Shown: positions 5,449 through 6,107 of the stretch, piece by piece
How the letters are laid out: the number at the start of each line of letters is the position of its first letter
How positions within the stretch are numbered: position 1 is the stretch's first letter
Source of the DNA: DATBSK01 sp040902705
GTDB taxonomy: Bacteria > Actinomycetota > Acidimicrobiia > IMCC26256 > PALSA-555
Length of the DNA: 6,107 nucleotides
Assembly: GCA_040902705.1 (NCBI GenBank)
Contig: JBBDWT010000063.1
Location: 1-6,107 of the forward strand
Reading direction: 5' to 3'
Notes under the pieces: model-generated
The model's input: only the letters and a program-made list of their open reading frames with translations
Databases searched by the model: none
What the model was told of the DNA's origin: nothing
Program-made: the position numbers and the translations under genes

Positions 5449-6069
5449 GGCGTTGCGGTCCGCGACGGCCCGAGTGACGGAAGCTCGCATGCTGACGCTG
5501 ATGCGCGGCCCGCTGCGCGCGACCTTCGGCACGCCGTGCTCCCAGTCACAGTGGCAGCGGCCGCGCATCACGAGGAGATCGCCCGAGCCCGGGCGGACAT
5601 CGAGCGACGCACCGCCACCACGAGGTCGGAACAGGAATGGCCGTGTCGCGCCGAGGGTGACGATCGCAACGAGGCCGGCGTCGACGTCGCGCAGATCGCG
5701 GTCGCGGTGGAAGGCGACGCTGTCGGCGCCGTCGCGGTAATAGTTGAGGAAGAGGCCGCCGAAGCGGGCGCCGAAGCGCCGGTCGAGCTCGGTGCCGATG
5801 CCTGCCAGCGCCGGGTGGGGGAGCGCACCCTCGCGCGCGTAGGCGCGGGTCAGCCGAGGCTCGTCGACCATCCGCTCGTACATCCACCGCTTCCCGTGCC
5901 GCCACGGCACCGTCGATTCGAGCGCGGCGAACAGCGTGTCGGCGCCCCGCAGCCAGCCGCGGACCACCTCCACCCACGAGGAGTCGTCGAGGTCGACCCG
6001 ATCCTCGGCGCGGTCGGGATCGACCGCCGGGTCACCGACCCCGAGGAGCGTCTGCTGCAGGACCGCCAC
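5446..6069 (-). CDS. alkB: AlkB-type 2-oxoglutarate/Fe(II) dioxygenase, alkylated nucleic acid repair
   Basis: Predicted 207-residue cytoplasmic DNA/RNA repair enzyme. The family oxidatively removes methyl and related adducts such as 1-methyladenine and 3-methylcytosine, using iron, oxygen and 2-oxoglutarate. Seen: PRLTRAYARE (71-80), then NYYRDGADSVAFHRD (109-123) with iron ligands His121 and Asp123, VTLGATRPFLFRPR (137-150), GSGDLLVMRGRCHCDWEHGV (161-180) with the third iron ligand His178, and PRISVSMR (188-195). The last fits the AlkB RxNxTxR signature with both arginines (189, 195) for 2-oxoglutarate but Ser in place of Asn and Thr. Length is normal for a bacterial AlkB. The start is the GTG at 6069: an in-frame TAA at 6079-6081 rules out any longer reading. 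There is no Shine-Dalgarno sequence. A LexA box lies 12 bases upstream, so SOS induction is likely. Whether the substrate is DNA, RNA or both is not visible. Confidence 0.92.
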   Translation of the reverse strand: MAVLQQTLLGVGDPAVDPDRAEDRVDLDDSSWVEVVRGWLRGADTLFAALESTVPWRHGKRWMYERMVDEPRLTRAYAREGALPHPALAGIGTELDRRFGARFGGLFLNYYRDGADSVAFHRDRDLRDVDAGLVAIVTLGATRPFLFRPRGGGASLDVRPGSGDLLVMRGRCHCDWEHGVPKVARSGPRISVSMRASVTRAVADRNA

Positions 6070-6075
6070 GCCCCA

Positions 6076-6081
6076 AGGTTA
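6076..6081 (-). promoter_or_regulatory. -10 box of alkB, implying a leaderless mRNA
   Basis: The minus strand reads TAACCT (TAnnnT), separated by exactly six bases from the GTG start of alkB at 6069. A start six to seven bases after a -10 box would fall on or beside that GTG. The gap holds no Shine-Dalgarno sequence, which fits the leaderless translation common in actinobacteria. A weak -35-like TGGCCT lies 17 bases upstream (6099-6104). Confidence 0.6.
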
Positions 6082-6097
6082 TCGAACAGGTGTTCGA
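6082..6097. promoter_or_regulatory. LexA (SOS) box
   Basis: TCGAAC-AGGT-GTTCGA is a perfect six-base inverted repeat with a four-base centre. It fits the Gram-positive/actinobacterial SOS box pattern GAACnnnnGTTC extended by TCG on each side, as in mycobacteria. It abuts the -10 box of alkB and fills the space where the promoter spacer should be, an ideal place for repression by LexA. It lies 10 bases from the right edge, so it could also control an unseen divergent gene. Confidence 0.85.
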
Positions 6098-6107
6098 GAG
6101 GCCAGCG

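Noticed and set aside
1..6107. CRISPR array, insertion sequence, tRNA or other mobile/RNA element
   Set aside because: I saw no regularly spaced repeats, transposase or integrase motifs, terminal inverted repeats or tRNA-like cloverleaf on either strand.

Overview
The window is high-GC DNA with compact coding and short gaps; the largest intergenic space is about 100 bases. It looks like an actinobacterium or a close relative, possibly from an acidimicrobial lineage. The clues are a predicted F420-dependent luciferase-like oxidoreductase, an actinobacterial-type LexA (SOS) box, frequent GTG starts, a SHOCT/PLDc_N membrane protein and a BaxI_1-type Bax-inhibitor protein. The assignment is inferred from content; there is no rRNA or other marker to confirm it.

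Layout, left to right. Bases 24-1136 (minus) encode an extended NAD(P)-binding SDR of the epimerase/dehydratase type. A 101-base divergent promoter region with two dyad structures follows. Next come three plus-strand genes: a PLP-dependent class V aminotransferase fold protein related to cysteine desulfurases (1238-2398), an LLM-class F420 oxidoreductase only 6 bases downstream (2405-3232), and a crotonase-fold enoyl-CoA hydratase/isomerase relative (3281-4117) with its own ribosome binding site and perhaps its own promoter. This set converges, across 28 bases, on a minus-strand group. Read in its own direction, that group is an AlkB-type 2-oxoglutarate/Fe(II) dioxygenase (6069-5446), a small two-helix PLDc_N + SHOCT membrane protein (5413-5036) and a seven-helix Bax-inhibitor-1/YccA family protein (4946-4146).

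How the genes may work together. The plus-strand trio and the divergent SDR look like peripheral metabolism of CoA esters or small carbonyl compounds, but no pathway can be named. Three of the four depart from textbook catalytic residues: the SDR has Arg where Lys is expected, the desulfurase relative has no catalytic Cys, and the crotonase lacks both hydratase glutamates. The minus-strand group begins with a perfect palindromic LexA box in the promoter of alkB. The -10 hexamer is placed so that transcription would start at or next to the GTG start codon, giving a leaderless, SOS-controlled alkylation-repair gene. The two membrane-protein genes follow on the same strand and might receive read-through from it.

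I found no rRNA, tRNA, CRISPR array, insertion sequence or obvious transferred island. The strongest non-coding signal is the LexA box/leaderless promoter at the right edge. Nothing here amounts to a clearly new multi-gene system.
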